Origin: Polytrichum commune
Lineage: Eukaryota > Streptophyta > Polytrichopsida > Polytrichales > Polytrichaceae
DNA length: 64,000 bases
NCBI GenBank assembly: GCA_950295325.1
Contig: OX485805.1
Location: 10,170,501 to 10,234,500 of the forward strand
Direction of reading: 5' to 3'
Shown: positions 32,930 through 43,966 of the stretch, in pieces
Position numbering within the stretch: position 1 is the first letter of the stretch
Layout of the letters: each line of letters opens with the position of its first letter
Translations under genes and position numbers: made by a program
Notes under the pieces: model-generated
Told to the model about the DNA's origin: nothing
Database searches by the model: none
Seen by the model: only the letters and a program-made list of their open reading frames with translations

Positions 32930-33660
32930 AATGTAGTTGTTCAATAGTGATTTCTTAGTCATTTACAACACAGAAGGCCACGCCATTAAACTTCACGTCT
33001 GCGGCATGTACTGTTCAACAACCATAAAATGACTACAAAAGTACTAACCAAGAACTAGAAAACGACTACATAAGATCTAGAAAATGATTAAAGAAGAACT
33101 ATAAACCGATTAAATAATAACTACATAATAACAACAAAACGACAAAATAAGAACGTCAAAACGACTACATAAGAACTAAAATGATTACATAAGAACTAGA
33201 AAACGACCACATAAGAACTACAGAATGGACACGTGGCGATATATTACTTGACCACATGTGAACCCGCACACCGACATATACCATTCATGCCACGTGGCTG
33301 GATGACGTGGCAAATTGACCTGGAAGCCGCGTGTGCCAACTGGGATGTCGACGTGGATTTCACGTAACGCCACGTGTTCGGTGACATGGCATTCGTGCCA
33401 ACTAGGACGTCGACGTGGATACAACGTAACGCCACGTGTTGCCACGTAACGCCACGCAATGCATACATCATAGACAGTCAGCCACGTCATTCATCCATGT
33501 TTACGACTAGCCTAAATGACTATATCATCCGCGTTCCGACGTCACGTCCAAAACGATTGACTGTCCGTTACAACTCGTCCGTAATAACACAAAAAATGAT
33601 AGTCATTTCTGTCCGCAACGACTCAAAAAATAATCATAAACAAAGTCGTTTTTTGTCGAT
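32930..33660. repeat. Right subterminal repeat region of the CACTA element
   Basis: First a cluster of AATGACTAC/AACGACTACATAAGAACTA repeats (33010-33225). Then a CpG-rich part with repeated CCACGT boxes (33230-33490), including three copies of GTAACGCCACGTG. Finally AACGACT/GTCGTT units run up to the TIR. These are candidate TnpA-type binding sites by analogy. Short frames here have no support as genes. Confidence 0.55.
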
Positions 33661-33672
33661 TTTCTTGTAGTG

Positions 33673-33857
33673 AAATGGCAACCAAGGCACTTGGAAAGCG
33701 CGGTCAGTGTGCCAATTTTAAGCACCTATACTATGTGTTTACGATAATTTGTGGACTTGATCTTGATTCTGATACTTTTATTCATGCTGCTAGTTTTAGC
33801 TTTAATGAGGTCAAGCAAATCCTTCAGAGTGGATTGTTGACCCAGACAACCTCTTAG
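33673..33857 (+). pseudogene. MULE-like transposase, C-terminal part (second half of SWIM finger)
   Basis: Directly after the right end of the CACTA element. The first three bases (AAA) are the second copy of the target duplication. Joining 1905 to 33676 gives a frame in which CICHNFKE runs into MATKALGKRGQCANFKHLYY, which completes a SWIM-like CxC...C-H zinc finger, the usual C-terminal finger of MULE transposases. It continues about 45 more residues to a TAG at 33855. This is the best single proof that 1-33857 is one gene split by a 31.8-kb insertion. Confidence 0.7.
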
Positions 33858-34560
33858 GCTTTGGATGAAGTACTCTTGTAATTTCATTTCAATCACATTA
33901 ATGAAATTGAGGTAGTGAGACGGAAAGGGCCACTACCAAGTGCATTATTTTTATACCGTCACTCTTTAAAAATGCTACAGTATTGAATTTGAATGGTTTA
34001 GTTTTAATACTCATCAATTATTGTTTCCTTCATTACACAAAATCTTGTGTAAAGATGTTGAGTTCATTGTCTTCTCAGAGAAACGTATGTATGCAACCTC
34101 TGTTTTAATCATGAACTAGTGAGATTAAAAGGGCCACTTCAAGGTATTTGATGTATCAACGTTTTTGTTGACCTCGAAGCTTCATTTAATTTTTTTTCTG
34201 ATAGTCTAGAAACCTTAGGTGTCTGATATCTCCACTTTTCTTGAATTCATCTTCAATCTCGCGGATCTCAAAAGATGCCAATGTAATTTAATTTTGCTAC
34301 ATAGAAATACTCCACAATGTTTGTCAATATTGATTTCGACTCCCTAAACCCTAAAAACATCCCAAAAACAACTTTGCAACGATCACTGTGGAGGAATTTT
34401 CCACGGGCATAGGTCCTAAAATTTACTATAATTGGAAATATATTTGCAAAACATTGATTTTTTTAATATACCCTGCACATTACACTATTATTTTAACTTA
34501 AAAAAGAAAAACTTATCGCTCACCGCTCACCGCTCACTGCTCACTGCTCGCAAAATAGCG
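33858..34560. other. Intergenic, AT-rich
   Basis: Nothing coding seen. The first part may be the 3' untranslated region of the split MULE-like gene. Confidence 0.4.
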
Positions 34561-34661
34561 TCGCTCTATAAAGTCCCAAACCCCCCGGAATTCGGTCCTT
34601 TTTCCTCATCTCCCCATTCTGAAATCATTGCAAGCTCTCTCAGTTAGAGGTGGAGTACAAG
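34561..34661 (+). promoter_or_regulatory. Possible core promoter and 5' leader
   Basis: CTCTATAAAG at about 34563 is a good TATA box. It is preceded by a GCTCACC/GCTCACT 7-bp microrepeat (34518-34552) and followed by a pyrimidine-rich leader. AAG/GTTTGT at 34661 could be a donor for a 5' UTR intron ending at GTGTGTAG (35849), just before the ATG of the DUF7869-like gene. This link is inference. Confidence 0.35.
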
Positions 34662-34787
34662 GTTTGTGTACGCATCCGTTCATGAGTAGCTAAATAGAAT
34701 AGCCATGCACGGCCTGAATTCATCCAAGTAGTTTCTATTTAGGCGAAATGGAAGTATGCCGCATTATCAGGCGTAAATTGCGGAAGA

Positions 34788-35640
34788 TTTGGGTCGAACG
34801 ATCCAAACCCATACACACAGTGTGGGCTGGGTTGGACAAGCAAGGCCCATCCTAACAAGAGGTTTGGGTCGGTCGACCCAAACCCATCCATGCAGTGTGT
34901 GCTGGGTTAGACGAATGGGGCCCATCATGTCACGAGGTTTGGGTCGGTCGACCTAAACCCATCCAGACAGTGTGGGCTGGGTTAGACAAGCAAGGCCCAT
35001 CCTAACAAGAGGTTTGGGTCGCTCGACTGAAACCCATCCACACAGTGTGGGTTGGGTTAGACAAACAAGGCCCATCCTAACAAGAGGTTTGGGTCGCTCG
35101 ACCGAAACCCATCCACACAGTGTGGGTTGGGTTAGACAAGCAAGGCCTATCCTAACAAGAGGTTTGGGTCGATCGACTGAAACCCATCCACACTGTGTGG
35201 GCTGGGTTAAACAAGCAAGGCCTATCCTAACAAGAGGTTTGGGTCGATCGACCCAAACCCATCCACATAGTGTGGGCTGGGTTAGACAAGCAAGGCCCAT
35301 CCTACCAAGAGGTTTGGGTCGCTCGACCCAAACCCATCCAGACAGTTTGGGCTGGGTTAGACAAGCAAGGCCCATCCTAACAAGATGTTTGGGTCGCTCG
35401 ACCCAAATCCATCCACAAAGTGTGGGTTGGGTTTGACAAGCAAGGCCCATCCTAACAAGAGGTTTGGGTCGCTCGACCCAAACCCATCCACACAGTGTGG
35501 GTTGGGTTAGACGACCGGGGCCCATCCTGTCACGAGGTTTGGGTCGGTCGACCCGAACCCATTTTGGAGGTCTTGTGGGTCCATGACCCTATGTCTATGC
35601 CGCATCCTGACAACAGGATTGGGTCGCTCGACCCAAACTC
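34788..35640. repeat. 75-bp tandem array with a central palindrome, about 11 units
   Basis: The period is exactly 75 bp over most units (34981, 35056, 35131 and so on). Each unit holds a TTTGGGTCG-CGACCCAAA palindrome and CAGTGTGGGYTGGGTTAGAC. As 75 is a multiple of three and units carry no stop, frames stay open on both strands (25-residue repeats on each). They are not evidence for a gene. The edge units at 34788 and 35600 are the most diverged. Confidence 0.85.
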
Positions 35641-35853
35641 ATTGCCCACAATGGGGATGTACATATTGTGATCTTAAACACACTATTGTAGGCCCCAACC
35701 TTTTCGAACCCAATGGCATAATATTCATATCAACATGTGTTACGACTGAGAATTAACAAGTGTCATTATATGATATTTATTCTGTGTTTTTATAATAGAC
35801 CCTATAGCTTTTGTCATTCTTTACAAGGTGTCGTGTTCATGTGTGTAGGCACA

Positions 35854-36345
35854 ATGTATGGGTACAGTGGAATAGGATATTCGTCAGCTGAAGACATGGC
35901 CACTTGGCCATCTGCTTCTGAGGACGAGTTTGACATTGTCGGGGAGGCTACTATGGATGACATTACAGATGAAGATCATTTGGATTTACCCTCGCCGTCC
36001 GTTCCTCAGTGTCTGATTGTAGAGTGTGCAGGGCTTTCAAGAGCTTCGTGGGTGAATTTGGAGGTGGTACTTCTTAATGACAGTGGAGTTGGTGTGGCAG
36101 AGGGTATTTGTCGTAACACCCATCCACAAGATTGCATTGATGAACACCCGCTTGGCACCGAGGACGTTGGGGTTGTCATATTGGAGTCGCTCGTTCATTC
36201 CAAGGTGGATCCCACTCATAGGTTCTCCCTCCGCAGGTGGCCATTGAGGAATGTCACGATTGATGGAGTTAGCTTGCGTGAACATGAGCAACGACACATG
36301 CAAATCAAAAAAGAGCTGCAATTGAACATGCGGCCACGTAAGGAT
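35854..36345 (+). pseudogene. N-terminal part of a DUF7869-like protein gene
   Basis: The ATG just after a TGTGTAG acceptor gives MYGYSGIGYSSAEDMATWPS and an acidic region. It continues to a TAA at 36346-36348. The next coding block is in the same frame directly after this stop (RKYDTLAHPAPS). The two are therefore probably one gene broken by a single stop, or two neighbouring genes. No domain is recognised in this part. Confidence 0.4.
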
Positions 36346-36348
36346 TAA

Positions 36349-37297
36349 AGAAAGTACGATACATTGGCACATCCTGCCCCGTCTGCAACTCATTGTAAAC
36401 GTCAAAGGTTGCTCGGTGAGGAGTCCATTAGAGAAGTTGCCACAAAGGATTGTTGTGTGCATCGTTGTTGCCAATTGTTTCCAAGGGACAAATTGAAGGC
36501 CATCCACGAGGAAATGTGGCTTGGAGATTTCCGTCTAAGATCCACAAAAAAACTTGATGTCCATAGGGCAATACATGTGAACGGGACGGGTCACAATGTC
36601 ATCACGCTTGAAAGCATAGACGTGTGTTGTAAGGCATGGTACACCATTCACAGTGTGTCGAAAGCGGACTTTTATAGACAAGCTGCTTATGCCAAGGAAG
36701 GTTGCCGATCCCGTCACCATGGGAATGTGGGTTTAAAGAAGCCTAGGAAAGCAACAAGGCAAGCAACGGCCACTCTAGCAACCATCATTGTCCCCCTTGC
36801 CGATGCAATGCCGCACAAAACACGCACACTCACAACCGGTGAAAAGGTTGTGGAGAAAGTTCTTCCCACAGGCACAAAATGGAAAGACATATTGTTGGAC
36901 GTGAATGCAGTTGGCGAGAAGATTGGGTTGGAGCCAATTTCATTGTCAAAATTGAGTGCAATCAAGAAAACAAACTTTAGTGAATACATTATAAAAAGAC
37001 GAGGGGACAAATTTGCCAGGTGCTTTAATTGCGAGAAGTTGAAGCGACTTCGGGATGCACACACGATGGGTACCGAGTCATATGCGGCGCATCAATTGAA
37101 CTATTTTAAGCACGTAAACATGCAAAAGGCACACCGTAATGATTACTACACAAATAGGGCTTTGTCCATCTCCAGGCCCTTGGAGGTTTTTACGGTCATC
37201 CATGACAAAATGGACCATGCCAAAACAACCTCCCCATGTTTTGCAAATCGTATCAAGGCCACGGATGGGTTTTTTAAGTTGCCTATATCGGTTACAG
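36349..37297 (+). pseudogene. DUF7869-like protein gene, middle part (Cys-rich, first acidic motif)
   Basis: CCVHRCCQLFPRDKLKAIHE looks like a zinc-binding start, and IDVCCKAWYTIHSVSK with a Cys/His-rich segment follows; both occur in the N-terminal half of DUF7869 proteins of other eukaryotes. A basic linker follows, then a Cys pair (FARCFNCEKLK) and VFTVIHDKMDHAKTTS, a strand with acidic residues. The coding similarity breaks at 37297 (KLPISVTG). A 135-bp stretch follows that has a GTGAAC donor and a GCAAG acceptor, but splicing there leaves the frame off by one base. A small indel or another splice choice is needed. Confidence 0.5.
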
Positions 37298-37433
37298 GTG
37301 AACATCGAAACAATGTCATGACATACCCTAAATGTTCTGGTGTTTTATTCCGTGATGTACTTGACAACATGGATTCATTCAAAATGATTTAGATATACAT
37401 AGATACTAATCACGTTCGGTTGGCATTGCAAGA

Positions 37434-38918
37434 ATGATTGCACATAGACACGGTGATGTCAAGTATGCTCATTATGCTCTTGATTTGTATCCAGCGGATT
37501 CAAACCACACGATAGGGTCATTTGCAAGGCTTTTACGTGATTTAGAGAAACCGCCAACCTATTCTTCAAGATTGTTATTTGAAAACACGGGTTTAACACC
37601 TTTATATGAAGCGGTGTTGGATGGAAAAGATGTATGCTTGCATTCGTTGCCCGAGCCACCCAGTGAGCCTGTGATTGCGAAGAAGTTGCCCCCTACTTTG
37701 CGTGTCCAATTGGACAATTGTGCCAAGGACAATAAAAGTAGATATGTATTTGCATATTGGTCGTTGTTGGTTGCGAAAGGCATTTTCAAAGAGGTTTTTG
37801 TGTCCTTCCTATTGGTAGGCCACACGCACGATGATATTGATGCATCTTTTGGGCGGTGGAGCATGAAGTTGCGGGAGGAGGATTTTCCTACAATTCCAGT
37901 ATTGATGAAGTCGTACATGGATTTGGAGAACGTTCCCGTCATCCCCCATATGATCGAGGAGGTGCCAGACTTCAAGGCATTTATAGAACCTTATATTCGA
38001 AGTGGAGCTCACCGATTGATCGGGCATACGAAGGCACAACAATTCCGGTTCTACATGCGTGACGATGGTGTTCCGGCCATGCAATACAAGTTGTTGTGTA
38101 CGACACAAGACTGGAGCCCGCCGGAGGGTCTCATTGTGTGGCGCGTGGATGCGGATGGGAACACCATGTTACCGGATGGAGAGCCTAGGCCTTGCAAGCC
38201 AATACCCATGAAGAATTTGGAGGATGTTTTGAAAGGTATATCAGGCTTCATACAATATTGGGAGAGTTTGAAGATAGCGGATGTTGGCGGATCATGTTGG
38301 CATCGTTATGGGAGTTGGATTCATTATTGGACACGTGTTCGTGCCGCCTTGGCAGACCTACACCAAGATAGCCCTCATACTTTGAGGCAAGGATTTTGGC
38401 CACAAACTCGTATCCATGTACAAGCTATGGAGGTTTGCCTTCTGGAAAATGGAGAGATTCGAGAGGAGTTTGATGTGGACGACCATTACGTTGGGCCTGC
38501 TAGTCAACGTCCCCCACCATCTTTCCGCATTGCAGTGGATTGTCATGAAGGTTATATGCTCATTTTGCGTCCTGGAGACGAGACATATGCGAAGCCAGTG
38601 TGGGTGGCAAGAGCTTTGTCCAAACCAAATTTTACAACTTGCAGTCCTCATTTTCGACAAATACAAGTGGAGTACTACCGACCGACATCAAGGAATGAAG
38701 ATGTGATTCGGCATTATACAGGCTGGGATACAAACCCTAACTTTCGGTGGAAGGTGGATTCTGAGCACGGTCCATCTTGGGTAGATACAGATTCCATATT
38801 CATAGCATGGAAACCACGGAAAAACCACAATGGATCAGTGTCCATCCCTCAAAAGTACATAACTTTTGTAAAAGACAACCTTGCTCGGATTGCAGAAGAA
38901 CCAACCCACGTTGAATGA
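37434..38918 (+). CDS. DUF7869-like protein, C-terminal 494 aa, function unknown
   Basis: A long uninterrupted frame. It begins MIAHRHGDVKYAHYALDLYP then SNHTIGSFARLLRDLE. Next come LRVQLDNCAKDNKSRYVFAY and VSFLLVGHTHDDIDASFGRW, the hallmark of DUF7869. With HDKMDH in the upstream block, this gives three spaced acidic sites (D, LDN and HDDID), as in RNase H-fold transposases. That reading is inference. The C-terminal 150 residues (HYVGPASQRPPPSF, YMLILRPGDETYAKP, YTGWDTNPNF) recur in decayed form at 61035-61550. The frame probably begins inside the gene. Confidence 0.65.
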   Translation: MIAHRHGDVKYAHYALDLYPADSNHTIGSFARLLRDLEKPPTYSSRLLFENTGLTPLYEAVLDGKDVCLHSLPEPPSEPVIAKKLPPTLRVQLDNCAKDNKSRYVFAYWSLLVAKGIFKEVFVSFLLVGHTHDDIDASFGRWSMKLREEDFPTIPVLMKSYMDLENVPVIPHMIEEVPDFKAFIEPYIRSGAHRLIGHTKAQQFRFYMRDDGVPAMQYKLLCTTQDWSPPEGLIVWRVDADGNTMLPDGEPRPCKPIPMKNLEDVLKGISGFIQYWESLKIADVGGSCWHRYGSWIHYWTRVRAALADLHQDSPHTLRQGFWPQTRIHVQAMEVCLLENGEIREEFDVDDHYVGPASQRPPPSFRIAVDCHEGYMLILRPGDETYAKPVWVARALSKPNFTTCSPHFRQIQVEYYRPTSRNEDVIRHYTGWDTNPNFRWKVDSEHGPSWVDTDSIFIAWKPRKNHNGSVSIPQKYITFVKDNLARIAEEPTHVE

Positions 38919-39935
38919 GAAGTTGGTAGGATTGTATTAGCATGATTACAGTTTAATACGTAATTATAGCAATATAAATTATTCATATGTGTGCTCTTCA
39001 AAATTGGGGCAGAGTTTGGGTAGAATTTACGAATACTATATTGTTTGGAGTTGGATGAATATCCATTTACTATATTTCAAAAAAAATATGAAGTTCATCT
39101 TATTATTAAGTTTGGGACTATATTGTCGATTGAAGAAATATGCATTTATTACATGCACTTTGTATGTTGCAATGTCTATATTCTATTGAGCATGCTAATA
39201 ATAGAAATCATTTTATATGTTTTTTGGGTGAAACTTGTTTGGAGTGCTCTACCCAATGTGTTTTTGTTGATGAAGTTGGTGTCGAGTGCTCTACCATATG
39301 TGCTTATGTCCGCACATCATAGATTTGGGATATTAGACCATATAATATATTTGAGATTGTTGACAATATAGTTTCGGGCCTCTTCAAGTTCTTTGATCCA
39401 TATATTAATTTGAGACTAGAGAAAGTCTCAATTGGTCAAACATTCGAAAATCTCAATTGGGAGTAATGGCCCCAATTTGGCTTAGCTTATAATTAGGGTT
39501 TGTTTAATTGTTTTTTGGATATCAAAGGTTATATGTGTGTCTTCTTTATGTGTTGACATATATGAATGGATTAGTACTATGAAGGTGAAAGGTTTATTGG
39601 CTATTGTAGTGATTTGTAGGTAAGAGGTGAGTTTGTTAGAAGTTGTTATTTTTGGTGATGTTACTGGAGAAGGCGAGTAATTTGTGTATCATGATAGTGA
39701 TTAGTCCTCTTCTTGTTGGGGCGTATTGTATGTAAAGGTGCCATATGCATGTGAGTCCATCTAATATGTTTTGTATATAATCTTATATGATGAAAATTAC
39801 ATATGTATCTTGTGGATTTATTTTAAGGACATTTGTTTCATATATGAATAGAAGTAGAAATGGGCACCATTTATGCGAGTGAGTTGGTGAATGTCTTGAA
39901 GGCTTGTGCTCAAGTGCCCACAATTCCATGTGTGG
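38919..39935. other. Intergenic, AT-rich
   Basis: No gene supported. Short frames rich in Ile, Leu and Phe near 39000-39370 look like chance in T-rich sequence. Confidence 0.4.
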
Positions 39936-40170
39936 CATGTGATCAGGGTTGTCTATTGTGTCGTGATGGAGGCTAATCTCGGGCCTAATGTCGTGTCGTC
40001 ACGACACGTATCCGTCACGATATTATGCCGGATGCTGTCTTTATCCTGACGGACTTGAATTTTACCGAATTCTATGTGTAATTACATTACCCCATTTCGG
40101 ACACGTAGGATGTAAGATGTCCACGTGTGATGACATGTCAACAAAGTAGAGGTAAAGTGGGGGAAAAATT

Positions 40171-40335
40171 ACTTGCCCCCGTCCGCCCCCGTTCCCGCCC
40201 CCTTCCCACCCTACCCCCCTTTCCCACCCCCGTTCCCGCCCCGTTCCCACCCTACCCCCCGTTCCCGCCCCCGTTCCCACCCCCCCCCTTTTACCCCCAC
40301 CCGTTCCCCCCCCCCCCGGTCCGCCCCCGTCCTCT
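40171..40335. repeat. C-rich low-complexity tract
   Basis: About 165 bp of (CCCGTTCC/CCACCCTACCCCC)-type repeats on the plus strand. Its Pro-rich or Gly-rich frames are not genes. A shorter C run is at 43697-43712. Confidence 0.85.
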
Positions 40336-40571
40336 ATAAATTGAGGGTTCAAGGTGTCATTTTTGCCTCCACTGTCATAGTGTGTCTCAAGACTTTTGAT
40401 TCATTTCTGAGGAATGAGGATTGAATGCGTGAGACCCGATTGCAGAGGATACTTTGTCCACTCTAGTGACTGTGGATTAGGGTTGCCTTTGTGGCACTCT
40501 TCAACATGACCTAGTATGCGATCAAAGTTACTTGCTCTACCTTGTTTGTATTTGCAGGTTTTGTTGAAGTC

Positions 40572-41093
40572 ATGCCACGCCGAAATGATGCATGGGATCA
40601 TTGGTACGAGGATAAGGGGATGGTTCCCGGTAAATCACAAAGGCATGTTAAATGTAGGTTTTGCCCGTTCGTCATATCTTACCGAGGAAATAGAATGTTG
40701 GCCCACCTTGGTTATAAACCTCCTTGAGGGGGTCCTAGTGATGTTTCCACATATAGGATGGTACCCCCGCATATTAGGGTCTTGTTTGAATATTGCGGAG
40801 GCGTTGTGCCCTTATATGTAGGCATTATAAATGAGGACCCTCCAGTGCGAGATAATGTACCTCTGGAGCTTATTATAGCGGACTCCGTAGATAATGAAAC
40901 AGAGCCTTTGCTTATGTCCCAATCCACACAGCATTCTGGTGTTGTGGCACATGGCACACCTCCTCGTGAACTATGTCAACTCAACATAACGGAGGGGTTC
41001 AATGTGTCAACAAAACAACTCCTTGATAGAGCATGGGCAACGGCTTTTTATGAAGCTACCATTCCTTTCAACATTGTGAAACATCCTCCCATT
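40572..41093 (+). pseudogene. hAT transposase fragment with BED zinc finger, frameshifted
   Basis: Starts MPRRNDAWDHWYEDKG and continues with HVKCRFCPFVISYRGNRML then AHLGYKPP, a BED finger (C-x2-C...H; one His unclear) as found at the N-terminus of hAT transposases. A stop follows at 40725, but another frame picks up at once (GPSDVSTYRMVPPHIRVLFE), so a one-base shift lies near 40727. It goes on to RAWATAFYEATIPFNIVKHP, the conserved helix before the hAT catalytic core. Similarity ends near 41093. Confidence 0.7.
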
Positions 41094-41515
41094 TTCTTAC
41101 GAAAATGCAAAGTCCTTGAAGATTCCCCCGCTACCTTGACTTCTTCAATGTCGATTGAATTGTCCTCCACATCCACATCCACATCCTCGGGCTTCCGTTC
41201 TATATGCGCACTCAAATCAACCACATCATTTGGATCTCCACCCATGCATTTTATTAAGTTCTTCTCCACCGCATCGATCTCCAATTTGTCCGCATATTGT
41301 CGTTGGTTCTCCTCCCCCCTCAATTTCCATGCTTGTGTAGATTGTGAGAAGGGGGTCATAACATACTCATCACGAAATCGATCTCTAGCACTTCTCTTAT
41401 TTCTCTCACGCTCGGATGATGGATTGAATGGAATATGAGAATTCCCTAAATTCTCTATCTCCTCATCCCGTCCTAGATCCTCAAACATATCTCTCTCTTC
41501 TCCCATCTTATTCAT
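41048..41515 (-). CDS. Hypothetical acidic frame inside the hAT element, doubtful
   Basis: 155 codons on the minus strand, charged and without low complexity (SSERERNKRSARDRFRDEYV; VDLSAHIERKPEDVDVDVED). It overlaps the end of the transposase fragment. It might be an inverted piece of a hAT C-terminus, but I cannot show that. Confidence 0.25.
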   Translation of the reverse strand: MNKMGEERDMFEDLGRDEEIENLGNSHIPFNPSSERERNKRSARDRFRDEYVMTPFSQSTQAWKLRGEENQRQYADKLEIDAVEKNLIKCMGGDPNDVVDLSAHIERKPEDVDVDVEDNSIDIEEVKVAGESSRTLHFRKKMGGCFTMLKGMVAS

Positions 41516-41799
41516 GATACTCTACCTCGTCATATGTATAAGTCTAAATACTCTACTTATATATTGAGCTCAAATGACTTCATGAAATATACAATAATTG
41601 ATGTAATCCAATATGTAGAGGATCCAATTTTTGTTGGTGAGATAAAGACAACACAATTAGAATAAAAAAATAAATTGGTGAGGTCAAAAAGGTAGTTGCA
41701 CTTTTTGAAAAAGTCTTTTGAAATCCGCATTGGAAACCTCTTTGATACCTCTTTGAAGCTTCTATATTTGATATGTTATCCATTCATACAACAAATCAT

Positions 41800-42176
41800 A
41801 AATTTGTGCTTCAACCTTAGTGGTTCATATGGTTTCACAACCCATGTCACGCATCCGAAGGCTACTTTCATTCAACAAATCACATATTGGTGCTTTAACC
41901 TTAGTGGTTCATATGGTTTCACAACCCACACGCATACGAAGGCCACTTTCATTCAACAAGTCACATATATGTGCTTCAACTATAGTAGTTCATATGGTTT
42001 CACAACCCATGTTACGCATCCGAAGGCTACTTTCATTCAACAAATTACATATTGGTGCTTTAACCTTAGTGGTTCATATGGTTTCACAACCCACACGCAT
42101 ACAAAGACCACTTTCATTCAACAAATCACATATATGTGCTTCAACCATAGTAGTTCATATGGTTTCACAATCCTAA
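41800..42176 (+). repeat. Tandem repeat of alternating 84- and 81-bp units
   Basis: About five units with GGTTCATATGGTTTCACAAC starting near 41822, 41906, 41988, 42071 and 42152. Two unit types alternate (ending CACATATTGGTGC or CACATATATGTGC), giving a 165-bp higher-order period. 42180-43966 beyond it has no gene. Confidence 0.8.
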
Positions 42177-43966
42177 ATCCTAAACCCTAAACCCTTTCAA
42201 ATCACAAACCTAACAACAATATTGTTTCCAATCTATCTTCAATTAAGGCATTGTGAATTGTACATTGTACATTACACTCAAATTAAAGGGGATCTCTGCA
42301 TTTTGCAAAGTCTACCTCAAATCATCCCAGTGTCAAACTAAGATGCCTCATAATTAATCCAATATTTAACCAGCCAAAGTATCACTAGCATGTCAATTGA
42401 CGTGTGGTTTTTTCTTCACAAGTCACAGTACGTGTCAACTTCTCAATTGTGCGTGTCAATTGACATGCATTTTTTTTTTGTGAGTTTTTGCGTGTCCAAA
42501 GTGAATAACTTGCAAAATCTTTGTCAAACATACAAACTACTTCCCCCCCTATGCTCCCGTATAGTGTGTAAGTTTGACAAATTTCATTTGACGTTCAACT
42601 CCAAATACAAAGTGTCTTGTGACATTTAAAAAAAATGAATGTCAAAATGACATATACATTTAATTCTAAAATGTCACCTCAATTTTGGGTTACACAACAT
42701 TTTAGAAAAACTAATATTTTAAATAATAAAAAATACAATCTTGATTTGTAACAAAAAACTATCAATCGGGCATAAGGGCCAAGTTCCATGTACCGGTCCC
42801 GATCCGTTTATTTTGAAATAAATGGGTGGGCCGGTGAAAGAGGGTGGTGCCATGTGCCCATCTCTCTCACCCAAGGACTTCCCTAAAACCCGGGTAAAGC
42901 TCCCTCGGTTATAGCGGACACGTCCGGCTATCCCAATGCACCTACAAGAACTTACTCCGGAGATTTCCAAGTAGGTTTTAGTTAAGTAGCTTTCACACAT
43001 GGTCATTGTTTTATCTACCAACCAATGAATGTTGGATAGTTTTTGTCCCATCCCCAAATGCCTTAATCCTTACCATCGGTTTTTGTTAATGGAGCTCCTC
43101 GTGCCCTCATAGCTAAGACTAAAAGCAACCAATCACAAGAGCGGGAGGCAATACTTTTAGAGGTCCTACATTCTTGCCTCATGTCTAGGTACCGATGGGA
43201 GGGTCGGTAGTTTTAGCTTAAAACCTCCACTTTTAAGCCATGCCACATCATTTGCCAACTAGGCTCGGCACTAGATAATGTCGATGGTGTGAACGCTCAG
43301 TTTTAAGGACCCATTTTTAGGCTTAGCTAATGTCAAGTGGGGAGGGGGCATAAGTAACATATTTATATATAGAGGAAAAAATCAAAATAAATACATATTC
43401 ATAAAATATTTAAAACATTATTTTGGTATCATTTAAGGGTTACAATTCAATTCTAGTAAAATAATCACATGATTACTTGTTTTTATGTAATAGTTACATG
43501 GAACTCGGATTCCAGCGAACAGCGTAGAATTGCGGTCGCACATTCTCTTGCAGTACAAAAGTTATTTCATATTTGTATAGAGGACTTCATTACCTATCCG
43601 TGGACACCAAGAACTCATTTTTTGGAATTCATATGATTTTTTGAGAGCCAAAAAACCGAGACTATGTCTTCAATTTCAAAAAAAAAGTGAAAATCCCCCC
43701 CCCCCCCCCCGTCCGCCCCTCTGCCCTCCCCCATCCGCCCCACACACTCCTTAGTCATATTTTACTACTTTGATTTTAACAGAATGATAACAGAATGGCA
43801 AAATGGTTTACCTGGCGCTAGGCATATCCACGTCCACGTCGCCCTTTTCTGCCACATAGGACGCCACCTTGGCAAGAAGGTAAGTATTTTACCCACCCTA
43901 CTAGCTGCCCCCTAGGTTGACCCTATGTGGACCCTATTGTGTCGTGACGGAGGGGTCCGTCACGAC

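Larger units (their letters stand above)
1906..33672. mobile_element. CACTA (En/Spm) transposon, 31.8 kb with nested insertions
   Basis: The left end reads CACTACAACAAA and the right end, read inward, CACTACAAGAAAA, matching the plant CACTA consensus. It is flanked by AAA on both sides (1903-1905 and 33673-33675), the 3-bp duplication typical of the superfamily. Removing it restores the SWIM reading frame of the host gene. Inside are tnp2-related exons (DUF4218 and DUF4216 parts) and a TnpA/transposase_24-like gene, plus arrays of AGTCATT-type repeats near both ends. A Ty3-type retrotransposon, two P elements with a further insertion, a solo LTR and an LTR fragment account for much of the length. 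The catalytic part of tnp2 was not found, so it is probably immobile by itself. Confidence 0.85.

Noticed and set aside
33218-33490. Frames in the right CACTA subterminal region
   Set aside because: Built of repeated CCACGT/GTAACGCCACGTG boxes; no coding signs.
34953-35525. 190-residue frame with 25-residue repeats, and its opposite-strand partner
   Set aside because: Both arise because the 75-bp tandem unit is a multiple of three without stops.
34788-35640. CRISPR-like array
   Set aside because: Units are contiguous 75-bp repeats without unique spacers, in plant DNA.
40062-40424. Pro-rich and Gly-rich frames
   Set aside because: They come from a C-rich low-complexity tract.
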